From positions 124,001 to 188,000 of the forward strand of contig NZ_JBIUAG010000013.1 in assembly GCF_044547355.1 (NCBI RefSeq): a DNA stretch of 64,000 nt, read 5' to 3'. Shown in pieces: positions 35,447-43,571 of this stretch (position 1 is its first letter; each line of letters starts with the position of its first letter). The DNA is from Kutzneria sp044547355. GTDB taxonomy: Bacteria > Actinomycetota > Actinomycetes > Mycobacteriales > Pseudonocardiaceae. A program made the position numbers and the translations under genes. The notes below the pieces were generated by a model that did no database searches, was not told the DNA's origin, and worked only from the letters and a program-made list of their open reading frames with translations.

Positions 35447-36615
35447 TGTTCAGCCGCCTGGTCCGCATCCAGCTCGCCGCCTTCTCGGCGCTGACGATCT
35501 TCGCCGTGTCGGTGATCGCCGTCGACTACGTGGGCCTGACCGGCGGCAAGTACACCGTGACCGCCGACTTCTCCGATGCGTCGGGGCTGTACGAAGGGGC
35601 CGAGGTGACCTATCTCGGTGTGCAGGTCGGCAAGGTGTCGTCGATGGACCTCGGCCCCGACGGCGTGGCGGTCGGGATGTCGTTGGACCAGCCGGTGCCA
35701 GCCGCTCTGCGGGCCGAGATCCACAGCACTTCGGCGATCGGCGAGCAGTACGTCGACCTGTCGCCGACCGGCTCCCTGACCGAGATGGCTGCTGGCGGCG
35801 CCACGATTCCCATGGACCGGACCAAGCCGATGACGCCGACCGACGCATTGCTGTCCAGTGTGGACTCGTTGGCCAAGGCCGTGCCGACCGATCGGCTCCG
35901 CGTTGTGCTGGCCGAGGTGACCACCGCGTTCCAGGGCTCGCACGACGATCTCCGCCAGCTGCTGGACCAGGCCTCACTGCTCGTGCACGACGCCACGGTC
36001 GACCTCGGCCCGACGACCGGCCTGATCGACCAGCTCGGGCCGTTTCTCGACACCCAGCACGACCTCGACGGCCAGATCCGTTCGTACACCAGGGATCTGG
36101 CTTCGTTCACCGACCAGCTGCGGCTCAGCGACGACGACATCCGCCGCCTGCTCGGGACCGTGCCCGGCTTCGACGACCAGCTGCTCGGCCTACAGGACCG
36201 GCTCCGGCCGACGCTGCCTTCCCTGCTGGGCAACCTGATCGCCACCGGCCAGGTCGTGCGCACCTACCGGCCCGGGGTCGAGCAGTTCCTCTCCGACTAC
36301 CCGGCGACCGTCGCGCTCATCCAGAACATGCTGCTGCGGCACAACGGCGACATCGCCGCCACGCTGCGGCTCAACATCAACGACCCGCCGCCGTGCACCA
36401 CCGGCTTCCTGCCCAACCCGCAGCGGCGGGATCCCAGTGACACCAAGGACATCGCCGCGCCGGGCGACCTGTACTGCAAGGTCGAGCCGGCCGATCCACG
36501 AGTCGTTCGGGGCGCGCGGAACACGCCGTGCCTGAACGCGCCCGGCCGACGCGGCGCCAGTCCCGAGCAATGCCGAGAACAGGAGCCCGCATGGCAGAAG
36601 TTGTTCGTGAGATAA
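35446..36615 (+). CDS. mceF: Mce family protein, position F
   Basis: 389 residues: anchor helix (LAAFSALTIFAVSVIAVDYV), MCE domain (FSDASGLYEGAEVTYLGVQVG; STSAIGEQYVDLSP), long helical section and a Cys-containing C-terminus (DPPPCTTGFLP, RRGASPEQCREQEP). Last Mce subunit by order. Its 3' end overlaps the first mce-associated gene by 25 bp. Confidence 0.93.
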   Translation: MFSRLVRIQLAAFSALTIFAVSVIAVDYVGLTGGKYTVTADFSDASGLYEGAEVTYLGVQVGKVSSMDLGPDGVAVGMSLDQPVPAALRAEIHSTSAIGEQYVDLSPTGSLTEMAAGGATIPMDRTKPMTPTDALLSSVDSLAKAVPTDRLRVVLAEVTTAFQGSHDDLRQLLDQASLLVHDATVDLGPTTGLIDQLGPFLDTQHDLDGQIRSYTRDLASFTDQLRLSDDDIRRLLGTVPGFDDQLLGLQDRLRPTLPSLLGNLIATGQVVRTYRPGVEQFLSDYPATVALIQNMLLRHNGDIAATLRLNINDPPPCTTGFLPNPQRRDPSDTKDIAAPGDLYCKVEPADPRVVRGARNTPCLNAPGRRGASPEQCREQEPAWQKLFVR

Positions 36616-37100
36616 GGCCGTGGCGGCAACGGATCCTGCCGGCCGTCGCCGTGGTGCTGGCGGTCGCGCTCGTCGCCGTCGCGACCCTGTTGCTGCTCAA
36701 GCTGGACGACGCCAACACCGAGGAGGCCGACCGTCAGTCGGCGCTCCAGGTCGCGCGGCAGGTCGCCGTCGACCTGACCACCGTCAGCAAGGACACCGCG
36801 CAGGGCGACGTGGACCGGCTGATGGCCGTGGCCACCGGCTCGTTCAAGGACCAGTTCGCCCAGCAGGCCGACGTGTTCCGCAAGGTCGTGCAGCAGGCTT
36901 CGGTCACCTCCAAGGGAACCGTGGCCGAGGCCGGCGTGAGCGGCGTCGACGGGGACACCGTCACCGTGCTGGCCGCCGTGTCCGCGACCGTGCAGAACAG
37001 CGACGCGCCCAGCGGGGAACAGCGCCAGTACCGGATGAAGATGCAGCTGCAACACGACGGGGACCGCTGGCTGGTCTCGGATCTGGAGTTCGTGCCGTGA
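36591..37100 (+). CDS. Mce-associated membrane protein 1
   Basis: 169 residues: one N-terminal transmembrane helix (ILPAVAVVLAVALVAVATLLLL) and an extracytoplasmic NTF2-like domain (ALQVARQVAVDLTTVS; GSFKDQFAQQADVF; DGDRWLVSDLEFVP), the layout of Mam/Mas proteins that stabilise Mce complexes. ATG 36591 follows AGGAG by 7 nt within the end of mceF. The stop overlaps the next start by 4 bp. Confidence 0.88.
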   Translation: MAEVVREIRPWRQRILPAVAVVLAVALVAVATLLLLKLDDANTEEADRQSALQVARQVAVDLTTVSKDTAQGDVDRLMAVATGSFKDQFAQQADVFRKVVQQASVTSKGTVAEAGVSGVDGDTVTVLAAVSATVQNSDAPSGEQRQYRMKMQLQHDGDRWLVSDLEFVP

Positions 37101-37570
37101 GGTTCTTGAGATGGGTCGCCGCCGCCGCGATGCTCGGTCTGTGCGCCGCTACTTTCCTGCTCTACCAACGGGTCGAGCAGGCGTCCGAACTGGACTCCGC
37201 CCGCCGGTCTGCGGTCGACGCCGCGCGGACCCGACTGCCGCAGCTGCTGTCGTACGACTACCACACCCTGGACAAGGACCTGGCCGGCGCGCGGGCCGGC
37301 ACCACCGGGGCGTTCCGCGACCAGTTCGCCGAGCTCAGCAGCAAGGTCGTCGCCCCGGCCGCGCAGAAGCAGCAGATCGTCACCAAGACCACCGTCGCCG
37401 CGACGTCCGTGGTCAGCGTCGAGCCGGATCGTGTGGTGCTGCTGGTGTTTCTCGACCAGGTCACGCAGACCGCGGCTGACCCGTCGTCGCGGATCGACGG
37501 CGCGCGGGTGCGCGCCACCCTGCAACGACAGGACGGCCAGTGGCTCGTGTCCGACCTGACGCCGGTGTGA
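37097..37570 (+). CDS. Mce-associated membrane protein 2
   Basis: 157 residues, paralogous in layout to the preceding gene: one N-terminal helix (WVAAAAMLGLCAATFLLY) and a domain with ARTRLPQLLSYDYHTLDKDL, GAFRDQFAELSSKV and DGQWLVSDLTPV. GTG 37097 overlaps the upstream stop. Last gene of the mce operon; the convergent EspG-like gene ends 4 bp away and I see no terminator hairpin. Confidence 0.88.
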   Translation: MRFLRWVAAAAMLGLCAATFLLYQRVEQASELDSARRSAVDAARTRLPQLLSYDYHTLDKDLAGARAGTTGAFRDQFAELSSKVVAPAAQKQQIVTKTTVAATSVVSVEPDRVVLLVFLDQVTQTAADPSSRIDGARVRATLQRQDGQWLVSDLTPV

Positions 37571-37574
37571 GGCC

Positions 37575-38375
37575 TCAGACCCGGGCGGTGATCTCCCCGA
37601 GCAGGTCGTACGCGCCGGCGATCAGGGACTCCGGGGTCGCGGGCCGCACGATCAGCCACTGCTCCCCGCCCGCGCCCGGCTTGTGCTGGAACACCCAGCG
37701 GCCCGACTCGAAGTCCATGTAGGTCATCGGCTGCTCGCAGCGGCGGTGCCGGCCCATGCCGTCGCGGGCGCTCGCGTACAGGCGGCCGCCGCCCAGCCGG
37801 GGCTCGGCCAGCAGCCGCTGCAACGCGCGCTCCTCCGGCGGGCCCTGATCCGTGCCCGACTGCAGCCAGCTCTGCGGCTCCTCGTCGTAGCTCTGCGCCA
37901 CCGGCTGACCGGTGCCGACCCGGTTGGCCGCCGCCAGCGAGATGCTGATCGACTGCCCGCGCCCGGGCGGGGCCGGCGGCAGCAGGCCGACCGCCGCCTC
38001 CGGCAGCTTGTCCGGCGGGATCGGCCGCAGGTGCAGCGCGTGGTCGTCCAGCACCGCCAGCACCGCCGACCGGCCGTCGCTGGCCGCGACCGCGCCCACC
38101 GCCACCCGGTTGTGGTAGCCGACGCGGCCGTACAGCTCCAGCGGCGGCCGGGCCAGCAGAGCCATGGTCGCCACCAGGTCCGGGTGCGCCGCCATGCCGT
38201 TGGCCATGCCGATCCGGGCCAGCTCGTCGTAGGCCCGCCGCTCCCAGGCCGGGTAGTCGGCCAGCGTCACGTCCGGCAGCGGCACGGCCAGCATGTGGTG
38301 CTGCTCCTCGATGCCGTGCCGCTGGCGCACGGCTTCCCACGCGTCCTTGGAGACGCTCACCGGCGCCCTGAGCAC
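37575..38375 (-). CDS. EspG-family ESX secretion-associated chaperone
   Basis: About 266 residues. The N-terminal strand (VLRAPVSVSKDAWEAVRQRHG), ERRAYDELARIGMANG, and the C-terminal MTYMDFESGRWVFQHK and EQWLIVRPATPESLIAGAYDLLG match EspG proteins, cytosolic chaperones that bind PE/PPE-type substrates of type VII secretion. GTG 38375 lies 4 bp after the PPE-like gene's stop; a TTG at 38390 is an alternative. It is the last of four same-strand genes whose first three encode likely secreted or surface partners. No ESX core genes (EccB-E) are in the window. Confidence 0.85.
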   Translation of the reverse strand: MLRAPVSVSKDAWEAVRQRHGIEEQHHMLAVPLPDVTLADYPAWERRAYDELARIGMANGMAAHPDLVATMALLARPPLELYGRVGYHNRVAVGAVAASDGRSAVLAVLDDHALHLRPIPPDKLPEAAVGLLPPAPPGRGQSISISLAAANRVGTGQPVAQSYDEEPQSWLQSGTDQGPPEERALQRLLAEPRLGGGRLYASARDGMGRHRRCEQPMTYMDFESGRWVFQHKPGAGGEQWLIVRPATPESLIAGAYDLLGEITARV

Positions 38376-38379
38376 TGCC

Positions 38380-39657
38380 TCAGCCCCCAATCACCCCTCC
38401 CGGCGGCAACGTCGCCGGGAGGTCCCCCACGATCTCGTCTTCCTCGGTCACCAGGTAGGCCGCCGACTTGTGCTCGCCGTCCTCTTCCTTCTTGCCGCCC
38501 CGGCCCTGGCCGCCGCCCATCATGCCGCTGTTCGCGCCGGCCGCACCTCGTGCGCCCGCCATGCCGCCGGCCATGCGGCCACCCTCTTCGGCCGCGCCCA
38601 TGCCGGCAGCCGCCCCGGCGCCCGGCTTCGCCCCGGCCCCCGACATCGAGCCCGCGCCCATCGCGCCCCGGCCTGCCGCGCTGCCGTAGCCACCGCCCGC
38701 GCCGCCTCCGCCGTAGCCGCCGCCCCCGGCGCCACCGCCGAAGCCGCCCGCCATCGGGAAGCCGCCGCCCATCCCGCCGCCACCGCTGCCGTCGCCGCCC
38801 GCGCCGCCACCGGGGTAGTTCCAGGAGCCGGGGCCCGTCGGGTAGCCCGTCCCCGTGCCCACGCCCTGGAGGTTCGTGCTGGAGGTCCCGGGCGGCGGCA
38901 CGTAGCTGCCGTTCCCGTCCGTGCCGATGCCCCCAGGCTGGTACTGCCCGCCTCCGCCGTTGGTGCCGGACTGGTACTGGCTGCCGCCACTGCCCCCGCC
39001 GGCGCCACTGACGTTATGGGCGTTGTAGTTGCCGCCACCACCCGTGCCTGGTCCGACAACATGCCCCGGGCCACCGGTGTGGTCCACCGGATTGCTCACC
39101 AGGCTGATGTTGTTGGCGTTCATCGTGTCATTGTCAGTGAACGCGGGGAACGTCTGCACATTCGCGGTGGTCGACCTGCCGTATGCCGCATACGCTGCGG
39201 CATTGGCGTTGTTGATGTCGTTGTTCTTGTCAACCGCGTCATCGTGATCGGTGTTCCACGGCACCATGTGTTCGTACCAGGGTTCGTTCGGTACCGGCAC
39301 CGTGTTGTTGATCTTGGCTTGCGTCGCCTTGAACTGGCCGGCCTGATTGGTCAGCGCGGTGGATGCCTGCTGTGACATCGTCTGGCCATCGCTCATACCC
39401 TTGACCAGCGGGTCGAACGCGCTCTGCATGCTGTCGGCGGCCGACCCGGTATAGGTCGTCTTGATACCCTCTAGCGCCTTCTTGAAGGCGGTCTGCTGCT
39501 CACCGTATGTCTGGGCAAGTTCCTGGAACCCGGTCGCGTTCTGGTGAATGGGGCCGTCGCCCTTGACGCCGTTGTGGAACTGGTCGTAGATCGTGCCCTG
39601 CCCAGCCCTGCAGGTCGGCGCGTACGTGTAGCCGTTTCCTTGTCCGTTTCCACTCAT
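38380..39657 (-). CDS. PPE-like protein with long Gly-rich C-terminus
   Basis: 425 residues. Residues ~20-190 are helical (IYDQFHNGVKGDGPIHQNA, FQELAQTYGEQQTAFKKAL, STALTNQAGQFKATQAKIN), as in PPE/WXG-type type VII substrates of Pseudonocardiaceae. Residues ~200-385 are a Gly/Pro/Asn-rich low-complexity stretch with GGGAGGGGYGGGGAGGG-like runs. A charged tail (GRGGKKEEDGEHKSAAYLVTEEDE) ends in PPGGVIGG, similar to the C-terminal tails of actinobacterial PPE proteins. No signal peptide. EspG immediately downstream is the expected chaperone. Confidence 0.8.
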   Translation of the reverse strand: MSGNGQGNGYTYAPTCRAGQGTIYDQFHNGVKGDGPIHQNATGFQELAQTYGEQQTAFKKALEGIKTTYTGSAADSMQSAFDPLVKGMSDGQTMSQQASTALTNQAGQFKATQAKINNTVPVPNEPWYEHMVPWNTDHDDAVDKNNDINNANAAAYAAYGRSTTANVQTFPAFTDNDTMNANNISLVSNPVDHTGGPGHVVGPGTGGGGNYNAHNVSGAGGGSGGSQYQSGTNGGGGQYQPGGIGTDGNGSYVPPPGTSSTNLQGVGTGTGYPTGPGSWNYPGGGAGGDGSGGGGMGGGFPMAGGFGGGAGGGGYGGGGAGGGYGSAAGRGAMGAGSMSGAGAKPGAGAAAGMGAAEEGGRMAGGMAGARGAAGANSGMMGGGQGRGGKKEEDGEHKSAAYLVTEEDEIVGDLPATLPPGGVIGG

Positions 39658-39661
39658 GGGA

Positions 39662-40261
39662 TCACCTCGACGCCTTGATGTTGTCGAGCAAGTTTGAAAC
39701 GAGCGCTTCGCTCACTGCGCACATGTTGCTGTGGTATTTGTAGCCGTCAATCGACTGCGTCTCGATCGCGACCACAACGTGGTCTGCGACGGAGACGTTG
39801 GTGCTACATTCGCCGCTCGGCGAGCCGCTCTGGCTGGTGTCCTGAGCCGGGTAGCCCTGAATTGGGTCGAGCTTCTTGCTGTAGGGAAAATTTGCGCCAC
39901 CGGCGAACATTGCGGTGGGTGTCATATTTGGATATACGGTGATTGACACATTAGCCTGGTGGCCGTCCTGCGGGAATAGCGTGCATGCCGAGCTTGTGTC
40001 GTTCTTGTCGGGAGTGCTATTGCTTACTTGCCCCATGTAAGGGGCCACTTGAGCTGGCGTGAGCCCGGAGCAGAGGTCCTGTTGGAGCTTGGTCGTGTCC
40101 AAGGGGTTGGAGACCGTGTCGGCGCTGCTGGTCGCAGTTGTGGTGGTCGTCGCGCCCGTTGTCGGGCTGGCGGTGCCACCAGGATTGTTGTTGCAGCCGG
40201 CGAGGGCCAGGGCGGTGACGCCGCCGAGGATGGTCACGGTGAGCGTGGTCTTCGATCGCAC
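39662..40261 (-). CDS. DUF3558 lipoprotein
   Basis: 199 residues with a lipobox (LALAGCNNN, Cys ~23), a Thr-rich linker, and a DUF3558 domain (LCSGLTPAQVAPYMG; ACTLFPQDGHQANVSITVYP; CSTNVSVADHVVVAIETQ; CAVSEALVSNLLDNIK), a surface lipoprotein family of unknown function often beside ESX-like genes. GTG 40261 is the only sensible start; the preceding gene ends 3 bp upstream and the next starts 4 bp downstream. Lower local GC and codon bias than neighbours (e.g. TTTGAAAC, ATATTTGG stretches) suggest foreign or fast-evolving sequence. Confidence 0.85.
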   Translation of the reverse strand: MRSKTTLTVTILGGVTALALAGCNNNPGGTASPTTGATTTTTATSSADTVSNPLDTTKLQQDLCSGLTPAQVAPYMGQVSNSTPDKNDTSSACTLFPQDGHQANVSITVYPNMTPTAMFAGGANFPYSKKLDPIQGYPAQDTSQSGSPSGECSTNVSVADHVVVAIETQSIDGYKYHSNMCAVSEALVSNLLDNIKASR

Positions 40262-40264
40262 GTG

Positions 40265-40579
40265 TCAGGCCCTCAATGTGTTGTCGTGTTCGGTCTGCTG
40301 GTACTGGGCGACCACCGCGTTGACCTTGTCGATCAGCGCCTGGAGCTCTTTCTGCTTGTTGAGGTTCCACTCGGAGTGCTGTTTCACCATCTGGTTCGCT
40401 GTGCTGGCCCACGCGGAGCTGTAGTCATCGTGACCCGGCGGCAAGACCTGAAGCACACGAGCTGCTCGCTGCAAAGTCAACGCCAACTCCTGCTTCTGCT
40501 GCGTCAGCGCGGTGACGAACTTCTGGGCATCGTCGATGTCGATGCTGTAGCCGCCGCCAACGTCGATCTGCGCTGCCAT
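40265..40579 (-). CDS. Small helical protein, probable WXG100-like type VII partner
   Basis: 104 residues, nearly all helical: SIDIDDAQKFVTALTQQKQ, a central turn near LPPGHDDYSSAWAST, then NQMVKQHSEWNLNKQKELQA and IDKVNAVVAQYQ. Length and helix-turn-helix hairpin match WXG100/Esx proteins, but there is no W-x-G at the turn. ATG 40579 is used; the frame extends to 40615. First gene of the four-gene set ending with EspG. Confidence 0.65.
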   Translation of the reverse strand: MAAQIDVGGGYSIDIDDAQKFVTALTQQKQELALTLQRAARVLQVLPPGHDDYSSAWASTANQMVKQHSEWNLNKQKELQALIDKVNAVVAQYQQTEHDNTLRA

Positions 40580-40755
40580 GGTCCCATCCCCACCTAGCGT
40601 CCCCGTAGCCGCCACTCAGGCTAGCCGACCGTGCATCGCGGCGCGGGGGAATCCCTCATCGAGGCGACTCAAGGCCCGTCGACCGTGATCATGGTGACTG
40701 TCTGTCGTCGATACGGGTCCGACGCGGGTCGGGGGCCGGTGGTTCCCGGATGGGA

Positions 40756-41931
40756 TTAGGGCGAATGGGTGATCTGCGCCGCATGGCGGGCCCGGGTGAG
40801 CAGGAGGAAGGCCAGCACGGCGCCGAGGGCGACGACGGCCATGACGGTGCCCATGGAGACGGCGGAGTTGGCCAAGGGGGCGGCGATGCCGCCGGCGAGG
40901 AACTGGGCGGTGCCGAGCAGGGCGGAGGCGTTGCCGGCCTTGTCGGGGTGGTCGGCCATGGCCAGGGCGGTGGCGTTGGGGAAGACCATGCCGACGGAGC
41001 CGGACAGCACAAAAAGGGAGGGCAGCACGCCGGGGAGGCCGAGGCCGGTGAGGACGGAGAGCAGGAAGGCGGCGGCGCTGAGCACGGTGCCGGCGAGGCC
41101 GACGGCGAGCAGGCGGCGGGGGGAGAAGCGGCCCAGCAGCCAGCTGTTGAGCTGGCTGGCGGCCATGATGGCCAGCGAGTTGACCCCGAAGACCAGGCTG
41201 AACAGGGGTGCGGACAGGCCGTAGGTGTCCTGGAGCACGAAGGAGGAGCCGGAGATGTACGCGAACAGGGCGGCGAAGGCGAGGGCGCAGGACAGGGTGT
41301 AGCCGAGGAAGACTCGGTCGGCCAGCAGGGAGCCGATGGACAGCCCGCCCCGGCGGCGGCGTTCGCGGGGCAGGGACTCGGCCAGCAGGAACGTGGTGAG
41401 GACGAGCAGGAGCAGCCCGATCACGGACAGCACGACGAAGACGCCGCGCCAGGTGGTCCAGTGCAGCACGACCGCGCCGAGGGCTGGGGCGACGACGGGG
41501 CCGAGGCTGTTGACCAGCATGAGCAGGGAGAAGAACTTGGCCAGCTCGCGGCCCTCGAACAGGTCACGGGCGACGGCCCGGGCGATGACGATGCCGGCGG
41601 CGCCGCCCATGCCCTGCACCAGCCGCAGCACGGTGAGGGACAGGGCGGACGGGGCGACGACGCAGGCGGCGGAGGCGGCGAGGTAGACGGCCAGCCCGAC
41701 CAGCAGCGGCCCGCGGCGGCCGAGCCGGTCGGACAGCGGCCCGGCGATCAGCTGCCCGACGGCCAGGCCGATGGTGCACGCGGTCAAGGTCAGCTGGATG
41801 TCCGACGGCGCGGCGGTCAGCTCCCGCGCCATCGCCGGAAACGCCGGCAGGTACATGTCGATGGACAGGGGCGCGAACGCCGACAGACTGCCCAGCACGA
41901 TCGCCAGCCCGGCCGTTTTAGCCCTGGTCAC
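40756..41931 (-). CDS. MFS multidrug efflux transporter, Bcr/CflA type
   Basis: About 391 residues with 12 hydrophobic helices. LSIDMYLPAFPAMARELTA and GQLIAGPLSDRLGRRGPLL (MFS motif A) are Bcr/CflA hallmarks; GIVIARAVARDLFEG carries the antiporter loop. It likely expels drugs or dipeptides by proton antiport. GTG 41931 is chosen because the ATG starts at 41988/41976 would overlap the divergent GNAT gene. Ribosome site weak. Confidence 0.88.
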   Translation of the reverse strand: MTRAKTAGLAIVLGSLSAFAPLSIDMYLPAFPAMARELTAAPSDIQLTLTACTIGLAVGQLIAGPLSDRLGRRGPLLVGLAVYLAASAACVVAPSALSLTVLRLVQGMGGAAGIVIARAVARDLFEGRELAKFFSLLMLVNSLGPVVAPALGAVVLHWTTWRGVFVVLSVIGLLLLVLTTFLLAESLPRERRRRGGLSIGSLLADRVFLGYTLSCALAFAALFAYISGSSFVLQDTYGLSAPLFSLVFGVNSLAIMAASQLNSWLLGRFSPRRLLAVGLAGTVLSAAAFLLSVLTGLGLPGVLPSLFVLSGSVGMVFPNATALAMADHPDKAGNASALLGTAQFLAGGIAAPLANSAVSMGTVMAVVALGAVLAFLLLTRARHAAQITHSP

Positions 41932-41974
41932 AATTGGCCAGAGTACGTCGCCCGGGTGAGGTAGCGTCCGCGTC

Positions 41975-42463
41975 ATGATGGCCGTCACGCCGATGCTGCC
42001 CGCGCACGCGCAGGCCGTGCTGGAGATCTATCAGCAGGGCATCGACACCGGCAACGCCACCTTCGAGACGACCGCGCCGGGCTGGGCCGAGTTCGACGCG
42101 GGCCACCTGCCCGGACATCGCTTCGTGGCGCTGGACGGAGATCAGGTGCTGGGCTGGGTGGCCTGCTCACCGACGTCCAAGCGGGCGGTGTACGCCGGCG
42201 TGGTGAGCGAGAGCGTGTACGTGCGTCCGGACGGCCGCGGGCGCGGGGTCGGGCGGGCGCTGCTGAACGCCCTGATCGCCAGCACGGAGGCGGCCGGCAT
42301 CTGGACGCTGCGGGCCGGCATCTTCCCGGAGAACACGGCCAGCCTCGGCCTGCACGAGAAGATGGGCTTCCGGGTGGTCGGCGTGACCGAGCGGATCGGG
42401 CGGTTCAGCGACGGCCGGTGGCGCGACGTGGTCCAGCTGGAGCGGCGCAGCAAGGTGGTCTGA
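41975..42463 (+). CDS. GNAT acetyltransferase, phosphinothricin-acetyltransferase-like
   Basis: 162 residues. Start MLPAHAQAVLEIYQQGIDTG, middle NATFETTAPGW, core SESVYVRPDGRGRGVGRALL (acetyl-CoA motif A) and end HEKMGFRVVGVTERIGR closely follow the Pat/Bar/MnaT family that acetylates phosphinothricin or methionine-derived sulfoximines/sulfones. Divergent from the efflux pump, with about 43 bp between starts. Actual substrate uncertain; self-resistance is possible. Confidence 0.87.
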   Translation: MMAVTPMLPAHAQAVLEIYQQGIDTGNATFETTAPGWAEFDAGHLPGHRFVALDGDQVLGWVACSPTSKRAVYAGVVSESVYVRPDGRGRGVGRALLNALIASTEAAGIWTLRAGIFPENTASLGLHEKMGFRVVGVTERIGRFSDGRWRDVVQLERRSKVV

Positions 42464-42543
42464 CCATCTACTGTGGACTGTCACGCCGAGGTCATGACAT
42501 CTGTCGTGGTCGGCATCGGTGCGCCGCTGCCAGACTCGAGGCC

Positions 42544-43527
42544 ATGCGAGCCAGAGGAATCAACTACGACACCGGTTTCACGCCCGGCGGCAAGCTGAGC
42601 CGGCGCGGATTCGACCTCGACGACGTGCGGCGCGAGCTGCGGGTGATCGCCGAGGAACTGCACTGCACGGCGGTCCGGATCACCGGCGCGGACCCGGAGC
42701 GGATCGCCCAGGCGGCGGCGATCGCGGCGGAGTTCGGGCTGGAGGTGTGGTTCGCGCCGTTCCCGTGCGACCTGACGGCGGAGCAGATGCTGCCGCTGTT
42801 CGAGGACTGCGCGACCAGGGCCGAGCGGCTGCGGCTGGACGGCGCGGAGGTGGTGCTGGTCCTCGGCTGCGAGATGAGCTTGTTCGCCAAGGGTTTCCTG
42901 CCCGGGGACGACGTCTTCGCGCGCATCGAGGGCATCATGACCGGCAAGCCCGAGACGTACGCGGCCTTCGCCACTGCCCCGGCTGCGATCGAGGCCTTGC
43001 TGGCCAAGGCGGCGGCCGCCGCCCGGGAGCGGTTCGGCGGCAAGATCACCTACGCGTCCGGGCTGTGGGAGGACATCGACTGGACGCCGTTCGACATCGT
43101 CTCGGTGGACGGCTACCGGGACAAGGAGAACGCGGCCACCTTCCGGGACCAGCTCGCCGCGCGGACGCGGTTCGGCAAGCCCCTGGCCATCACCGAGTTC
43201 GGCTGTTGCACCTACGCCGGGGCCGGCGAACGCGGCGGCGCGGGCTGGATGATCGTCGACAACAAGGCCGACCCGCCCCGCATCACCGGCGATTACTCCC
43301 GGGACGAGCAGGAGCAGGTCCGCTACCTGCACGACCATCTGGAGATCTTCGAGGAGGTCGGGGTGGACACCGTGCTGTGGTACACCTTCGCCTCCTACGA
43401 CGCGCCCTGCAACCCCGATCCCCAGTACGACCTGGACACCGCCGGCTACAGCGTGGTGCGGCTGACCGACGGAAGCCTGACGCCCAAGGCAGTGTTCGCC
43501 GCGATGGCCGAGGCCTACCGCCGCTGA
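42544..43527 (+). CDS. TIM-barrel, glycosidase-like protein of unknown role
   Basis: 327 residues, no signal. RGINYDTGF at the start, HCTAVRITGADPERI, GLEVWFAPFPCDLTAEQM, EVVLVLGCEMSLFAKGF, WTPFDIVSVDGYRDK, AITEFGCCTYAGA and VLWYTFASYDAP give the repeating beta-alpha pattern of a clan-A-like barrel with Glu at strand ends (GCEMS; TEFGC). Similar streptomycete proteins are sometimes misnamed 'abortive infection protein'; I see no phage-defence domain. Could act on an intracellular glycoside. Upstream start shadows are ignored. Confidence 0.7.
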   Translation: MRARGINYDTGFTPGGKLSRRGFDLDDVRRELRVIAEELHCTAVRITGADPERIAQAAAIAAEFGLEVWFAPFPCDLTAEQMLPLFEDCATRAERLRLDGAEVVLVLGCEMSLFAKGFLPGDDVFARIEGIMTGKPETYAAFATAPAAIEALLAKAAAAARERFGGKITYASGLWEDIDWTPFDIVSVDGYRDKENAATFRDQLAARTRFGKPLAITEFGCCTYAGAGERGGAGWMIVDNKADPPRITGDYSRDEQEQVRYLHDHLEIFEEVGVDTVLWYTFASYDAPCNPDPQYDLDTAGYSVVRLTDGSLTPKAVFAAMAEAYRR

Positions 43528-43571
43528 CGCTTCGGCCGCCGCCGAACTGTTGCGGCACTATGGTTTCCGGC

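Noticed and set aside
42544..43527. Phage abortive-infection protein
   Set aside because: That name is used for similar proteins, but the sequence shows a TIM-barrel pattern and no Abi-type domain or defence neighbours.
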